64,000 nt of DNA from Marichromatium purpuratum 984 (GTDB lineage Bacteria > Pseudomonadota > Gammaproteobacteria > Chromatiales > Chromatiaceae), in contig NZ_CP007031.1 of the NCBI RefSeq assembly GCF_000224005.2, forward strand, positions 3,005,001 to 3,069,000, given 5' to 3'. The translations under genes were made by a program, and so were the position numbers. Positions 36,439 to 44,981 of this stretch are shown here, piece by piece. The notes beneath the pieces are model-generated. The model did not search any database. It was not told the DNA's origin and worked only from the letters and a program-made list of their open reading frames with translations. Position 1 is the first letter of the stretch. Each line of letters begins with the position of its first letter.

Positions 36439-37302
36439 ATGACAGATTCACCCCATGTCGTGACCGTCACCGCCGAGAACTTCCAGTCGGTCGTCATCGA
36501 GGGCTCCTACGAGCGCCCGGTGCTGGTCGACTTCTGGGCCGACTGGTGCGCCCCCTGTCGCATGCTGATGCCGCTGCTCACCGGGCTGGCCGAGCGCTAC
36601 GCCGGGCGCTTCCTGCTCGCCAAGGTCAACACCGAGGAGGAGCAGACGCTGGCCGCACAGTTCGGCGTGCGCAGCCTGCCCACGGTACGGCTCTACAAGG
36701 ACGGCCAGCCGGTCGACGAGTTCATGGGCGCGCTGCCCGAGGGAGAGATCCGCGAGTTCCTCGATCGCCACATCCCCCGCGCCTCGAGCGGGCTGCTCGA
36801 GCAGGCCCGCACCAGTATCGCCGAGGGCGCACTCGAGCAGGCCGCCGCACAGCTCGAACAGGCCCGCGCCGAGGACCCGGAGAACAACCGCATCGCCCTG
36901 CTCGAGGTCGAGCTGCGCGCCGCGCGCGGCGAGGTCACCGAGGCCGAGGCGGCGATCGATCGGCTGCCGATCGAGCTGGCCAACGACCCCGAGGTCAATG
37001 CCCTGCGTGGCCGGCTGCGCTTCGCCGCCGCGCTCGTCGACGCCGCTGACGAGGCGACGCTGCGCGCCCGTCTCGAGGCCGATGCCACCGACAGCGAGGC
37101 CCGCTATCAACTCGCTGCCCGTGCGGTGAGCCAGGGCGATCACGCCACCGCGCTGGAACTGCTGCTCGAGCTGATGAAGCGCGATCGCGGCTATGGCGAG
37201 GACGCCGGGCGCAAGGGCATGCTCGCGGTGTTCGACCTGCTCGGCGGCGACGGCGACCTGGTCGCGCGCTATCGCGCCAAGATGATGACCGCGCTCTACT
37301 GA
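36439..37302 (+). CDS. cnoX: CnoX/YbbN thioredoxin-TPR co-chaperone
   Basis: A 287-residue protein with an amino-terminal thioredoxin domain (residues about 1-115, active site FWADWCAPCRMLMP, cis-Pro in VRSLPTVRLY) and a helical TPR-like half with several Ala/Glu/Leu repeats. This build is CnoX (YbbN), a holdase that binds GroEL and protects clients from oxidation. The E. coli form lacks the full CXXC pair, whereas here both Cys are present, so redox activity is possible. It ends 7 bases inside the tilS stop region on the other strand. Confidence 0.9.
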   Translation: MTDSPHVVTVTAENFQSVVIEGSYERPVLVDFWADWCAPCRMLMPLLTGLAERYAGRFLLAKVNTEEEQTLAAQFGVRSLPTVRLYKDGQPVDEFMGALPEGEIREFLDRHIPRASSGLLEQARTSIAEGALEQAAAQLEQARAEDPENNRIALLEVELRAARGEVTEAEAAIDRLPIELANDPEVNALRGRLRFAAALVDAADEATLRARLEADATDSEARYQLAARAVSQGDHATALELLLELMKRDRGYGEDAGRKGMLAVFDLLGGDGDLVARYRAKMMTALY

Positions 37303-38651
37303 GCGCCCTCCCCCCCGGCGGCGCGCCCGATCTCGCAGACCTCGCGAAACACCCCGAGCGCGCCCCAGGGGTGCCCCGACCAGCGCAGCCAGCCCGGCGC
37401 CCCGGCCTGCTCCGGGTGACAGCCGCAGACCCCGGCGACCGCGACCAGTCGATCGGTCCCGGCGACGAACAGCAACGGCACCAGCGGGCGCAGCCAGGGC
37501 GGCACCCCGGCCTCCTGAAAGATCTTCTTGAGCGAGCGCAGCGGCCCGCCCGGGCGCGGGCGACACCGCCCACCGACACCGAAGCGCACCTCCAGCGCCA
37601 TCTCGGCGCCGCTCACCTGTAACTCGCCCAGTCCATGCGGCAGCACCAACTCGCGCCCCGACACCCAGCGTAGAGCCGCATCCGGCGGCCTCGGCAGCGG
37701 TTGCAGCGCATAGAGGTCGTCGCGATAGCGGCGCACCTCGCAGCCGGCCCAGGCCACCTGCGGCGCGGCATCGACGCGCGCCGTCAACAGCTCGCCGACG
37801 ACCCGTTCGAGCCGCGCCCGCCCCGGCACCGCAAAGCCCTGACGCCGCAGCCACAGCCGCGCCACCGCCCGCCGCGCCGGGGGCTCCAGCCCGGACAGAC
37901 CGGCCACCGAGAGGCTGCCGGGCACGGCGCCGGCGACGGCGGCGAGATCGCACCCAGCCTGGCGATCGATCAGCGTCGCCGCCTCGGCACAGTGCGCCGC
38001 GCTGCGCGCGATGGTGGACGCCGCCGCCGGCCAGCGGCCGCGCAGCAGCGGCAGCACCTGGTGGCGCAGCAGGTTGCGATCGTGATGGAGGGCGTCGTTG
38101 CTCGGATCCTCGATCCAGTCGAGCCGATGACGCCGGGCGTAATCGAGCAGCTGCGCGCGCGACACCCCGAGCAGCGGGCGCACCAAGCGCCCCCGACCGA
38201 GCAGCGCGCATCCCGGCATCGCCGCCAGCCCGTGCACCCCGCTGCCTCGCAGCAGTGCGAGCAGCAGGGTCTCGGCCTGGTCGTCGAGATGATGGGCGGT
38301 CAGCAGCAGCTCGTCGTCGTCGAGCAGCGCGGCGAAGGCGCGATAGCGCGCCGCGCGGGCATGGGCCTCGAGGCTCTCGCCAGGGGGCGGCGAGAGCGCC
38401 AGGGCGCGGGCGACGAAACGCACCCCGAGCACGCGACAGCGCTCACGACAGTGCCGACGCCAGTCCCGCGCCACTGGCTGCAGGCCGTGATCGATGTGGA
38501 TGGCGCCGAGCGGGCGCGCCAGTGGCGCCCGGGTCAGCGCGTGCAGCAGCACGGTGGAGTCGAGTCCACCGCTGTAGGCGATCCAGCAACGCCCCCGGCC
38601 ACCGAGCGCGGCCAGGTCGACGGCGAGGCGCTCGGGGTCGAGCGCGTCCAC
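37296..38651 (-). CDS. tilS: tRNA(Ile)-lysidine synthase, GTG start
   Basis: A 451-residue TilS that modifies the CAU anticodon of tRNA-Ile2 with lysine so it reads AUA. The PP-loop ATP site is WIAYSGGLDSTVLLHAL (residues about 23-39). GHHLDDQAET-like LTAHHLDDQAETLLL follows, and a carboxy-terminal domain ends the protein. It starts at GTG 38651, one base after the accA stop, with AAGGAG inside the accA end. So it is translationally linked to accA, a common gene order. Confidence 0.93.
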   Translation of the reverse strand: MDALDPERLAVDLAALGGRGRCWIAYSGGLDSTVLLHALTRAPLARPLGAIHIDHGLQPVARDWRRHCRERCRVLGVRFVARALALSPPPGESLEAHARAARYRAFAALLDDDELLLTAHHLDDQAETLLLALLRGSGVHGLAAMPGCALLGRGRLVRPLLGVSRAQLLDYARRHRLDWIEDPSNDALHHDRNLLRHQVLPLLRGRWPAAASTIARSAAHCAEAATLIDRQAGCDLAAVAGAVPGSLSVAGLSGLEPPARRAVARLWLRRQGFAVPGRARLERVVGELLTARVDAAPQVAWAGCEVRRYRDDLYALQPLPRPPDAALRWVSGRELVLPHGLGELQVSGAEMALEVRFGVGGRCRPRPGGPLRSLKKIFQEAGVPPWLRPLVPLLFVAGTDRLVAVAGVCGCHPEQAGAPGWLRWSGHPWGALGVFREVCEIGRAAGGEGAQ

Positions 38652-38652
38652 C

Positions 38653-39609
38653 TCACTCCTTGAAGCGACCGAAGCCCATCAGGCGCTGATGGCGCTTGGC
38701 CACCAGGGTGTCGAGGTCGACCGCGGCGAGTTCGTCGAGCCGCTTCACCAGCACCGCCTTGAGCGCGGCGGCGTTGGCGTCGGGGTCGCGATGCGCACCA
38801 CCCGAGGGCTCCTTGATGATCTCGTCGATCAGCCCCTGCTCGAGCAGCTTGTCGGAGGTGATCGCCATCGCCTCGGCGGCGAGCTGGGCCTTGTCGGCGC
38901 TCTTCCACAGGATCGAGGCGCAACCCTCGGGCGAGATCACCGAGTAGGTGCTGAACTGCAGCATCCCCAGCCAGTCGCCGACGCCGATCGCCAGCGCCCC
39001 GCCCGAACCGCCCTCGCCGATCACGGTGCTGAGGACCGGGGTACGCAGCCGCGACATCTCGCGCAGGTTGCGCGCGATCGCCTCGCTCTGACCACGCTCC
39101 TCGGCACCGACGCCAGGATAGGCGCCGGGGGTGTCGATGAAGGTCAGCACCGGTATCGAGAAGCGCTCGGCCATCTCCATCAGGCGCAGCGCCTTGCGGT
39201 AACCCTCGGGACGCGGCATGCCGAAGTTGCGCTGGATCTTCTCCTTGGTATCGCGCCCCTTCTGGTGACCGATCACCATCACCGGCCGCCCGTCGAGCCG
39301 CGCCAACCCTCCGACGATGGCCGAATCGTCGGCGAAGGCGCGATCGCCGTGCAGCTCGTGGAACTCATCGAAGATCCGGCGCACATAATCGAGCAGATAG
39401 GGACGCTGCGGATGACGCGAAAGCTGCGAGATCTGCCACGGCGTCAGCGAGGAGAAGATCGACTCGGTGAGCGCCACACACTTGGTCTGGAGACGCTCGA
39501 TCTCCTCCTGGATATTGAGTTCGTTGTCGTGGCCGACCAGGCGAAGTTCTTCGATCTTCGCCTCGAGCTCTGCGATGGGTTGTTCGAAATCGAGGAAATT
39601 GAGATCCAT
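38653..39609 (-). CDS. accA: acetyl-CoA carboxylase carboxyltransferase subunit alpha
   Basis: A 318-residue subunit that, with AccD, moves CO2 from biotin to acetyl-CoA to form malonyl-CoA for fatty acids. It starts [23 protein letters not shown] and has the conserved [40 protein letters not shown] and [15 protein letters not shown]. The length is normal. The next gene, tilS, follows directly. Confidence 0.97.
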   Translation of the reverse strand: MDLNFLDFEQPIAELEAKIEELRLVGHDNELNIQEEIERLQTKCVALTESIFSSLTPWQISQLSRHPQRPYLLDYVRRIFDEFHELHGDRAFADDSAIVGGLARLDGRPVMVIGHQKGRDTKEKIQRNFGMPRPEGYRKALRLMEMAERFSIPVLTFIDTPGAYPGVGAEERGQSEAIARNLREMSRLRTPVLSTVIGEGGSGGALAIGVGDWLGMLQFSTYSVISPEGCASILWKSADKAQLAAEAMAITSDKLLEQGLIDEIIKEPSGGAHRDPDANAAALKAVLVKRLDELAAVDLDTLVAKRHQRLMGFGRFKE

Positions 39610-40207
39610 AGCCCCACTACATCGTCTTGAGAGTTACGCGTGGATCGCCCACGGATGACTCCGCATACGGCGCCCCGTCATCAGGCAGCGATCGAGCACC
39701 GAGGGGCCATCGCAACGACACCCCGGCTCGGGCGTTGCGGGACCGACCTCGTCGCCCCATCCACCCGGCTCGACCCCGGCACGGGCGCATGCCCGCGGCC
39801 ACACAGCAACCTGCCAATCTAGCGCAGCGATCGCAGTGAGTACAGCATCATGCACCAGGCTCTGCACGACCGCACCGGACAGCCGAGCACCGGGCCATGC
39901 GACGTCTCGAAGGTGATTTCGCGTACTTAACCGACATGACCTCAGGATTTCGACCAAGATCCGCGATCAGGCAGGTAAATGCCGCCAAATTCGAACAGCA
40001 CCAGGCGTTTACAGCAAACCAGCAGAAAAACCCGTCCCAACCCCCGAGAATCAGCCACCCCGACGGGAAAAAGCCGCAAAAGCGCGCCGTCGGACGAGAC
40101 GATTCCGGTGCCAATAATCGGTCACCAGCCACCCGCTCTCAGCCGCCAGTAGCGGTGCCTTCAGGGCGTCGTGAGAGACCAACGCCTGCGCCCCGATAGC
40201 GACCGGT
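39610..40207. other. intergenic region upstream of accA, leading into a repeat array
   Basis: About 600 bases with no recognised gene. The part at 39920-40080 is AT-richer and may hold the accA promoter region. The tail runs into the 7-base repeat array. Confidence 0.5.
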
Positions 40208-40459
40208 GGCTGGCAGCTGACGGCTGACGGCTGACGGCTGACGACTGACGGCTGGCAACTGATGGCTGGCGACTGATGGCTGACGACTGGCAACTGGCAA
40301 CTGGCAACTGGCGGCTGGCGGCTGGCAACTGGTGGCTGATGGCTGACGGCTGATGGCTAACGACTGACGGCTGGCAACTGGTGGCTGACGACTGGCGACT
40401 GATGGCTGACGACTGGCAACTGGCGACTGGCGGCGGGCAACTGGTCGCTGACGACTGAT
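40208..40459. repeat. 36-unit heptanucleotide tandem array
   Basis: The stretch divides exactly into 36 units of 7 bases with no insertion or deletion. Units follow the pattern RRCTGRY, for example GGCTGAC, GACTGAC, GGCTGGC, AACTGGC and AACTGAT. The variation is at the first two and last two positions, while the CTG core is nearly constant. Open frames through it give Ser/Gln-rich strings with no meaning. It lies 5 bases past the stop of the YdjM-like gene. Related units of the form GCCAGCC occur at 41265 and 43943. Confidence 0.95.
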
Positions 40460-40464
40460 AACCC

Positions 40465-41199
40465 CTACTCGAACAGCCGCGCCAGCGCCCGCTGCCAGCC
40501 GCCAAGTTCATCGCCGAGCCCCAGCCACAACGCCTGGATGCCGGAGACGGTCCGATCGAAGGCCGGCCAGTCACCCGGGTCCGGCGCGATCCAGGCCAGC
40601 CAGACGGCCAGCGCGAGCAGGGTCAGGCTGCTCAGCGGGTCGTTCAGGCTCAGCGGCTTGAGCGCGGTGCCGAAGGAGCGCTTGATCCGGCTGTTGAGCA
40701 GATCGACGCTGAACAGCTCGTCGAGCAGGAGATGGGTGAGATAGCCGATCGCCACCATCAGCCCGGCCACCCAGGCCGCCCGCGCCGGCTGCTCGAACAA
40801 CCAGTGGGCGGCATTGACCGTCGCCAGCGCCCACACCCCGGCGGCGAGCCAGGAATGCCAGATCCCGCGGTGCACGGTGAAGCGGGTGAACAGCTCGAAG
40901 AAGCCGTAGCGAACGCAGAGGAACACCCCGATCCATACCAGCGCCAGCTCGAACAGCAACAGCTGCCCCACCAGCGGCAGGGTCATGGCGAAGGCCAGTC
41001 CGGCCCCGAGCACGGTGAAGAAGGCGCGCACCGGGCGCGAGGTGTCGGAGTCGACATCGGGCAACAGACTGGCGCCGACCCCGAGCGCGAACAGCGGCAG
41101 GGTCTGTCCCTGCTCGACCAGCCCGGCGGCATGCAGACCGAGCACGCTGGCGCCACTGACGAAGATGCCGACATTGATATGGGTGTGGAAGTTGGCCAT
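40465..41199 (-). CDS. YdjM-like membrane metal-dependent hydrolase
   Basis: A 244-residue membrane protein of the YdjM/DUF457 family. It has several hydrophobic helices and the family residues FHTHINVGIF near the start, SLLPDVDSDTSRPVR around residue 47, VHRGIWHSWL around residue 112, and GYLTHLLLDELFSVDLLN around residue 160. These His and Asp residues would bind metal. In E. coli ydjM is a LexA-controlled gene of unknown role; I see no clear LexA box here. The start ATG is at 41199. It is bounded by heptamer arrays on both sides. Confidence 0.82.
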   Translation of the reverse strand: MANFHTHINVGIFVSGASVLGLHAAGLVEQGQTLPLFALGVGASLLPDVDSDTSRPVRAFFTVLGAGLAFAMTLPLVGQLLLFELALVWIGVFLCVRYGFFELFTRFTVHRGIWHSWLAAGVWALATVNAAHWLFEQPARAAWVAGLMVAIGYLTHLLLDELFSVDLLNSRIKRSFGTALKPLSLNDPLSSLTLLALAVWLAWIAPDPGDWPAFDRTVSGIQALWLGLGDELGGWQRALARLFE

Positions 41200-41264
41200 G
41201 CGGAAACGAAGCACTGCGCAGAGCGACGCCAGCGGCGCCCACGGATCCGGGGCACTCTAACCGC

Positions 41265-41413
41265 GCCAGCCGCCAGCCGCCAGCCGCCAGGGAAAGCACC
41301 CGGCCGCCAGCACCCAGCCTCCAGTGCGCTTGTCTCAAGCGACAGCGCTCAGCAAGCACGTCCACTGGAGGCTGGTGGCTGATAGCTGGCACCTGGCGCC
41401 TGGAAGCTGGCGA
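41265..41413. repeat. heptamer repeats and inverted repeat before the amidase gene
   Basis: Units of GCCAGCC run from 41265 to about 41290. An inverted repeat follows (CCTCCAGTG at 41318-41326 with CACTGGAGG at 41363-41371), and then CTGGC-type units on the other orientation (41370-41413). The mix of arms and heptamers resembles the element at 43943-44216. Confidence 0.8.
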
Positions 41414-41475
41414 CGAACCCCGCCGTGGCGGATAATCCGCGCCTCGTCCGCCGTCGCTTCGCAGAGGTTTCGTCC

Positions 41476-42366
41476 ATGACCGCATCCCCACTGACCATCG
41501 CGCTCGTCCAGCAGGCCGATCAGGGCGGCCTCGAGGCCAATCTCGACGCCTGCGCCACGGCCTGTCGCGCGGCTGCCGCCGAGGGCGCGCAGTTGGTGCT
41601 GCTCCAGGAACTGCACAACGGACCCTATTTCTGTCAGCAGGAAGACCCTGCGCTGTTCGATCTCGCCGAGCCCATCCCTGGCCCCAGCACCGCGTACCTC
41701 GGCACACTCGCCGCCGAACTCGGGGTGGTGATCGTCGGCTCGCTGTTCGAGCGCCGCGCCCCCGGGCTCTATCACAACACCGCCGTGGTACTCGACAGCG
41801 ACGGGCGCCTCGCCGGGCGCTATCGCAAGATGCACATCCCCGACGACCCGGGCTACTACGAGAAGTTCTACTTCACCCCCGGCGATCTCGGTTTCACCCC
41901 GATCGACACCAGTGTCGGTCGGCTCGGGGTGCTGGTGTGCTGGGACCAGTGGTACCCGGAGGCGGCGCGGCTGATGGCGCTCGCCGGGGCCGAGCTGCTG
42001 CTCTACCCCACCGCCATCGGCTGGGACCCGCGTGACGAGGCCGAGGAGCAGGCGCGCCAGCTCGACGCCTGGATGACGGTACAGCGTGGTCACGCGGTGG
42101 CCAACGGCCTGCCGCTGGCCGCCTGCAACCGCATCGGCTTCGAGCCCGATCCGGCGGCGGGTGGCGCCGGAGCGCACTTCTGGGGCAACTCCTTCGTCTG
42201 CGGTCCCCAGGGCGAGCTGCTCGCGCGCGCCGGGGCCGATCGCACCGAGACCCTGATCGTCACCATCGATCGCGCCCGCAGCGAGACCGTGCGCCGCATC
42301 TGGCCCTTCCTGCGCGATCGGCGGATCGACGCCTACGACGCGCTCGAGCGCCGCTACCGCGACTGA
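41476..42366 (+). CDS. aguB: N-carbamoylputrescine amidase
   Basis: A 296-residue nitrilase-family hydrolase that turns N-carbamoylputrescine into putrescine, CO2 and ammonia. The catalytic triad is visible: Glu in LLQELHNGPYF, Lys in GRYRKMHIPDD and Cys in VLVCWDQWYPEAARLMALAG. The substrate call rests on the close AguB pattern (YYEKFYFTPGD and HFWGNSFV). The start ATG at 41476 has GAGG 8 bases before it. No agmatine deiminase (aguA) is beside it. It is the first of three same-direction genes inside the repeat-bounded block. Confidence 0.88.
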   Translation: MTASPLTIALVQQADQGGLEANLDACATACRAAAAEGAQLVLLQELHNGPYFCQQEDPALFDLAEPIPGPSTAYLGTLAAELGVVIVGSLFERRAPGLYHNTAVVLDSDGRLAGRYRKMHIPDDPGYYEKFYFTPGDLGFTPIDTSVGRLGVLVCWDQWYPEAARLMALAGAELLLYPTAIGWDPRDEAEEQARQLDAWMTVQRGHAVANGLPLAACNRIGFEPDPAAGGAGAHFWGNSFVCGPQGELLARAGADRTETLIVTIDRARSETVRRIWPFLRDRRIDAYDALERRYRD

Positions 42367-42493
42367 CCCCGCGCGGTTGAGATCACCGCCCTCCGCCCTC
42401 AGGGATGGCTGTGCGGTCGCCACGCGACCGCGAGCAGGATGCGCCCGGGCGGCGTGGCCGCCCCGCAGTCATCGCGCCAGCGGAGGACAGCCC

Positions 42494-43615
42494 ATGCCCA
42501 CTGACACCAGCCCCAGCACCGAGAATCGCGCGCTGATGCGCTCGATCATCCAGCGCGTCGCCACCGGCCCCGATCTCTCCAAGGACATCTCCCTGGCCGA
42601 GGCCCGACAGGCGATGCGCACCATTCTCGACGCCACCGCCGACCCGGTGCAGGCGGCCATCTTTCTCATCGCGCTGCGGATGAAGCGCGAGACCGACGAC
42701 GAGCTGCGCGGCATCCTCGAGGCCATCCAGGAGGCCACCGGACACGCCGTCGCCGAGGTCGACGAGGTGGTCGACATCGCCGACCCCTACGACGGCTACA
42801 ACCGCTCGCTGCCGGTCTCGCCCTTCCTGATGCCGCTGCTCGCCGAGTGCGGGGTCGCGGCGATCAGCCATGGCGCGCACGCCGTCGGCCCCAAGTTCGG
42901 CGTCACCCACAGACATGTACTCGAGGCCGCCGGGGTCGCGGTCGACCTCAGTCCGGTCGAGGTCGCCGCCCGCCTCTCCGATCCCGAACTCGGCTGGGGT
43001 TATGTCGATCAGCGCGCCTACTGCGCGTCGCTGCACAACCTGCTCGGACTGCGCGAGACCATCGTCAAACGTCAGGCCCTGACCACCGTCGAGGTACTGG
43101 CGCGACCGGTTCACGGACGCCGCCACACTCACCTGATGACCGGCTATGTGCACAAGCCCTATCCGCGCATCTATGCCCTGCTCGCGCGCCATGCCGGGTT
43201 CGAGTCGGCGCTGCTGGTGCGCGGCGTCGAGGGTGGCGTCATTCCCTCGCTGCGCCAGCGTGGGCTGTGTTTCAACTATGAGCGCATGAGCGAGGAGCAG
43301 TCCTTCGAGGTCGACCCCACCAGCCTGGGCATCGAGCAGACGCTACGCGCCCCACCACTGCCAGAGACCCTGCCGCAGACCAGCCGCGCCGGCGACGACA
43401 TCGCCATCGCCGTCGATTTGCCGGCCACCGCCGCAGCGGCAGCACGCGCCGGCCTAGCCGCGCTCGAGGGCGGACACGGCCCCGCCTATGACGCCCTGGT
43501 GCTGGGCGCAGCGCTGGTGCTCTGGCATCTGGGACGGGTGCCCACCCTGGAGGCGGGGGCGATCCGTGCCCGCGCGGTACTCGACAGCGGCCGTGCCGCA
43601 CGGCGGGTGTACTGA
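42494..43615 (+). CDS. TrpD2-like phosphoribosyltransferase-fold protein
   Basis: A 373-residue protein of the glycosyltransferase family 3 fold, related to anthranilate phosphoribosyltransferase but of the TrpD2/YbiB type. A helical amino domain (ILDATADPVQAAIFLIALRMKRET) precedes the larger domain with ISHGAHAVGPKFGVTHRHVLEAAGV. The typical phosphoribosyl-binding Gly motifs of true TrpD are weak here, so tryptophan synthesis is unlikely; relatives bind nucleic acid. GGAGG lies 7 bases before the ATG at 42494. The end overlaps the Rieske gene start by 1 base. Confidence 0.78.
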   Translation: MPTDTSPSTENRALMRSIIQRVATGPDLSKDISLAEARQAMRTILDATADPVQAAIFLIALRMKRETDDELRGILEAIQEATGHAVAEVDEVVDIADPYDGYNRSLPVSPFLMPLLAECGVAAISHGAHAVGPKFGVTHRHVLEAAGVAVDLSPVEVAARLSDPELGWGYVDQRAYCASLHNLLGLRETIVKRQALTTVEVLARPVHGRRHTHLMTGYVHKPYPRIYALLARHAGFESALLVRGVEGGVIPSLRQRGLCFNYERMSEEQSFEVDPTSLGIEQTLRAPPLPETLPQTSRAGDDIAIAVDLPATAAAAARAGLAALEGGHGPAYDALVLGAALVLWHLGRVPTLEAGAIRARAVLDSGRAARRVY

Positions 43616-43938
43616 TGGCCGGGCCGAGCGCAGTGGCAGGCCGCGACGAGGTCCCCGAGGGAGGTTTCATCCGGATTCGGGTGGCGGGGATCGACTGCAT
43701 CCTCGCTCGGGTCGAGGGGCGGCTCTATGCCGTCGAGGACAACTGCAGCCACGAGGACTATCCGCTCTCCTACGGCTATCTCGACGGCGCGCGCATCAAG
43801 TGCTCGCTGCACGGCAGCCGCTTCTGCCTGCGCACCGGCCAGCCGCTCGAAGCGCCCGCCGAGACCCCGATCCGCACCTTCCACGTCGAGGTCATCAACG
43901 ACCAGATCCTGATCGACCCGACGCGGGCGGGCGAGTGA
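43615..43938 (+). CDS. small Rieske [2Fe-2S] ferredoxin
   Basis: A 107-residue soluble Rieske protein. Cluster ligands are in NCSHEDYPLSYG (Cys, His) and KCSLHGSRFC (Cys, His). The form is that of dioxygenase-type or NirD-like electron carriers, without the extra disulfide pair seen in the crtU insert. Its ATG shares one base with the TrpD2-like stop (TGATG), so the two are translationally coupled and may work together. The partner oxygenase or reductase is not in the window. A heptamer repeat begins 5 bases past its stop. Confidence 0.88.
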   Translation: MAGPSAVAGRDEVPEGGFIRIRVAGIDCILARVEGRLYAVEDNCSHEDYPLSYGYLDGARIKCSLHGSRFCLRTGQPLEAPAETPIRTFHVEVINDQILIDPTRAGE

Positions 43939-43942
43939 GGAC

Positions 43943-44216
43943 GCCAGCCGCCAGCCGCCAGCCGCCAGCCGCCAGCCGCCAGCCGCCAGCCGCCAGCCGC
44001 CAGGATTGAACCGCAAAGCCGCGAAGGGCGCGAAGAAAGCGACCAGCCTTCAGCAAACAGCCTCCAGTGTCGGTTTGCAGTCAACCTTGAAGGGACGATA
44101 CAAGTCTGCCCTCTCGCTGGCGGCTGGCCGCTGGCCGCTGGCAACTTGAACCTCTTCGCGCTCTTTGCGGCTTGGCGGTTCAATCCCCTGGTCGCTGGTC
44201 GCTGGTCGCTGGTCGC
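43943..44216. repeat. heptamer array nested with a long inverted repeat
   Basis: Nearly nine units of GCCAGCC (43943-44003) lead into an arm at about 44005-44041 (TTGAACCGCAAAGCCGCGAAG and on), matched inverted at about 44147-44184. Between the arms lie a CCTCCAGTG segment, as in the element at 41318, and reversed GGCCGCT units (44117-44146). Four GGTCGCT units follow (44189-44216). This looks like a compound intergenic mosaic element rather than a simple satellite. Confidence 0.85.
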
Positions 44217-44244
44217 TGGAAGCCGACCGCTGACCCGACGCGCC

Positions 44245-44958
44245 TCACTCCGCCCGAGGCGGGGTCAGTGCCGGTTCGCGGCGGTCGGCGCCGATCTCGA
44301 CGTCGTCGTCGATGCGGAAACGCGGCCCGTCGGTGACGTCGGTCGGGCCGACCTCGCCGAGCACCGGCTCAGCGCGACGGCCACCGAGGGTCGGCACCAT
44401 CACCTGGGGCTGGGACTGGACGGGCTCTGACGTCTCGGCACGGGTGCGCAGCGCAGCGCGGCCGGTCACGCCGAGCACTGCGCGCAGCCGTGGCGCGAGA
44501 TCGCCCGGGGCGTAGTGCTCGCGCTCGAGAAAGCGCAGCAGCGGCAAACCGGCGGCGGCACACATGGCATCGAGCTGGTCGCGCGGCGGCTCGCGACGGC
44601 GCAGCCAACCCGTCGGCGAGAGCGCCAGGGCGCAGCAGGGCTTGCTGGTCGCCGCATCGCAGACCAGGAAGTCGAGGACACGCTCACCGATCCGCAACTC
44701 GGCGCGTTCGCGCCAACGCTTCGGGGTGCGCCGCGCCACCGCCAGCACCTCGGCCACCGGCACCCGCGCATAGAGTCGGTAGCGATCGTCGAGACATTGC
44801 TCCAGAGCGTGAGCGAACTCACGCTGGGTGGACGTGAGCAGCGGCCCGGCGATCACGTAGGGACGGCGGTTACGCGGCGACAGCGCGCGCCACAGGCTGA
44901 TCGCGAGGGCGAGCAGCACCAGCGCGGTGAGTCCGAGCAGCAGGTAGAAATGAGCCAT
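44245..44958 (-). CDS. DUF2726-type membrane-anchored protein
   Basis: A 237-residue protein with one amino-terminal membrane helix (LLLGLTALVLLALAISLW) and a cytoplasmic domain like DUF2726: LTSTQREFAHALEQCLDDRYRLYARVPVAEVL, then ERVLDFLVCDAATSKPCCALAL and LPLLRFLERE. The fold is related to restriction-endonuclease-like or topoisomerase zinc proteins in other members, but no zinc Cys fingers are clear. The carboxy 60 residues are disordered-looking. It follows the 153-residue protein gene in the same direction. Confidence 0.7.
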   Translation of the reverse strand: MAHFYLLLGLTALVLLALAISLWRALSPRNRRPYVIAGPLLTSTQREFAHALEQCLDDRYRLYARVPVAEVLAVARRTPKRWRERAELRIGERVLDFLVCDAATSKPCCALALSPTGWLRRREPPRDQLDAMCAAAGLPLLRFLEREHYAPGDLAPRLRAVLGVTGRAALRTRAETSEPVQSQPQVMVPTLGGRRAEPVLGEVGPTDVTDGPRFRIDDDVEIGADRREPALTPPRAE

Positions 44959-44981
44959 GCTCCCTCCGGTCAGGAATGTGG

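Noticed and set aside
40208-40459. Possible CRISPR array
   Set aside because: Units are 7 bases in direct tandem with no spacers, and no cas genes are present.
40161-40574. Ser/Gln/Pro-rich frame across the heptamer array
   Set aside because: Its translation just repeats the 7-base units and it runs into the YdjM-like gene; it has no ribosome-binding site.
42494-43615. True anthranilate phosphoribosyltransferase (trpD)
   Set aside because: Key phosphoribosyl-binding Gly motifs are weak, no other trp genes are near, and the sequence fits the TrpD2/YbiB branch better.
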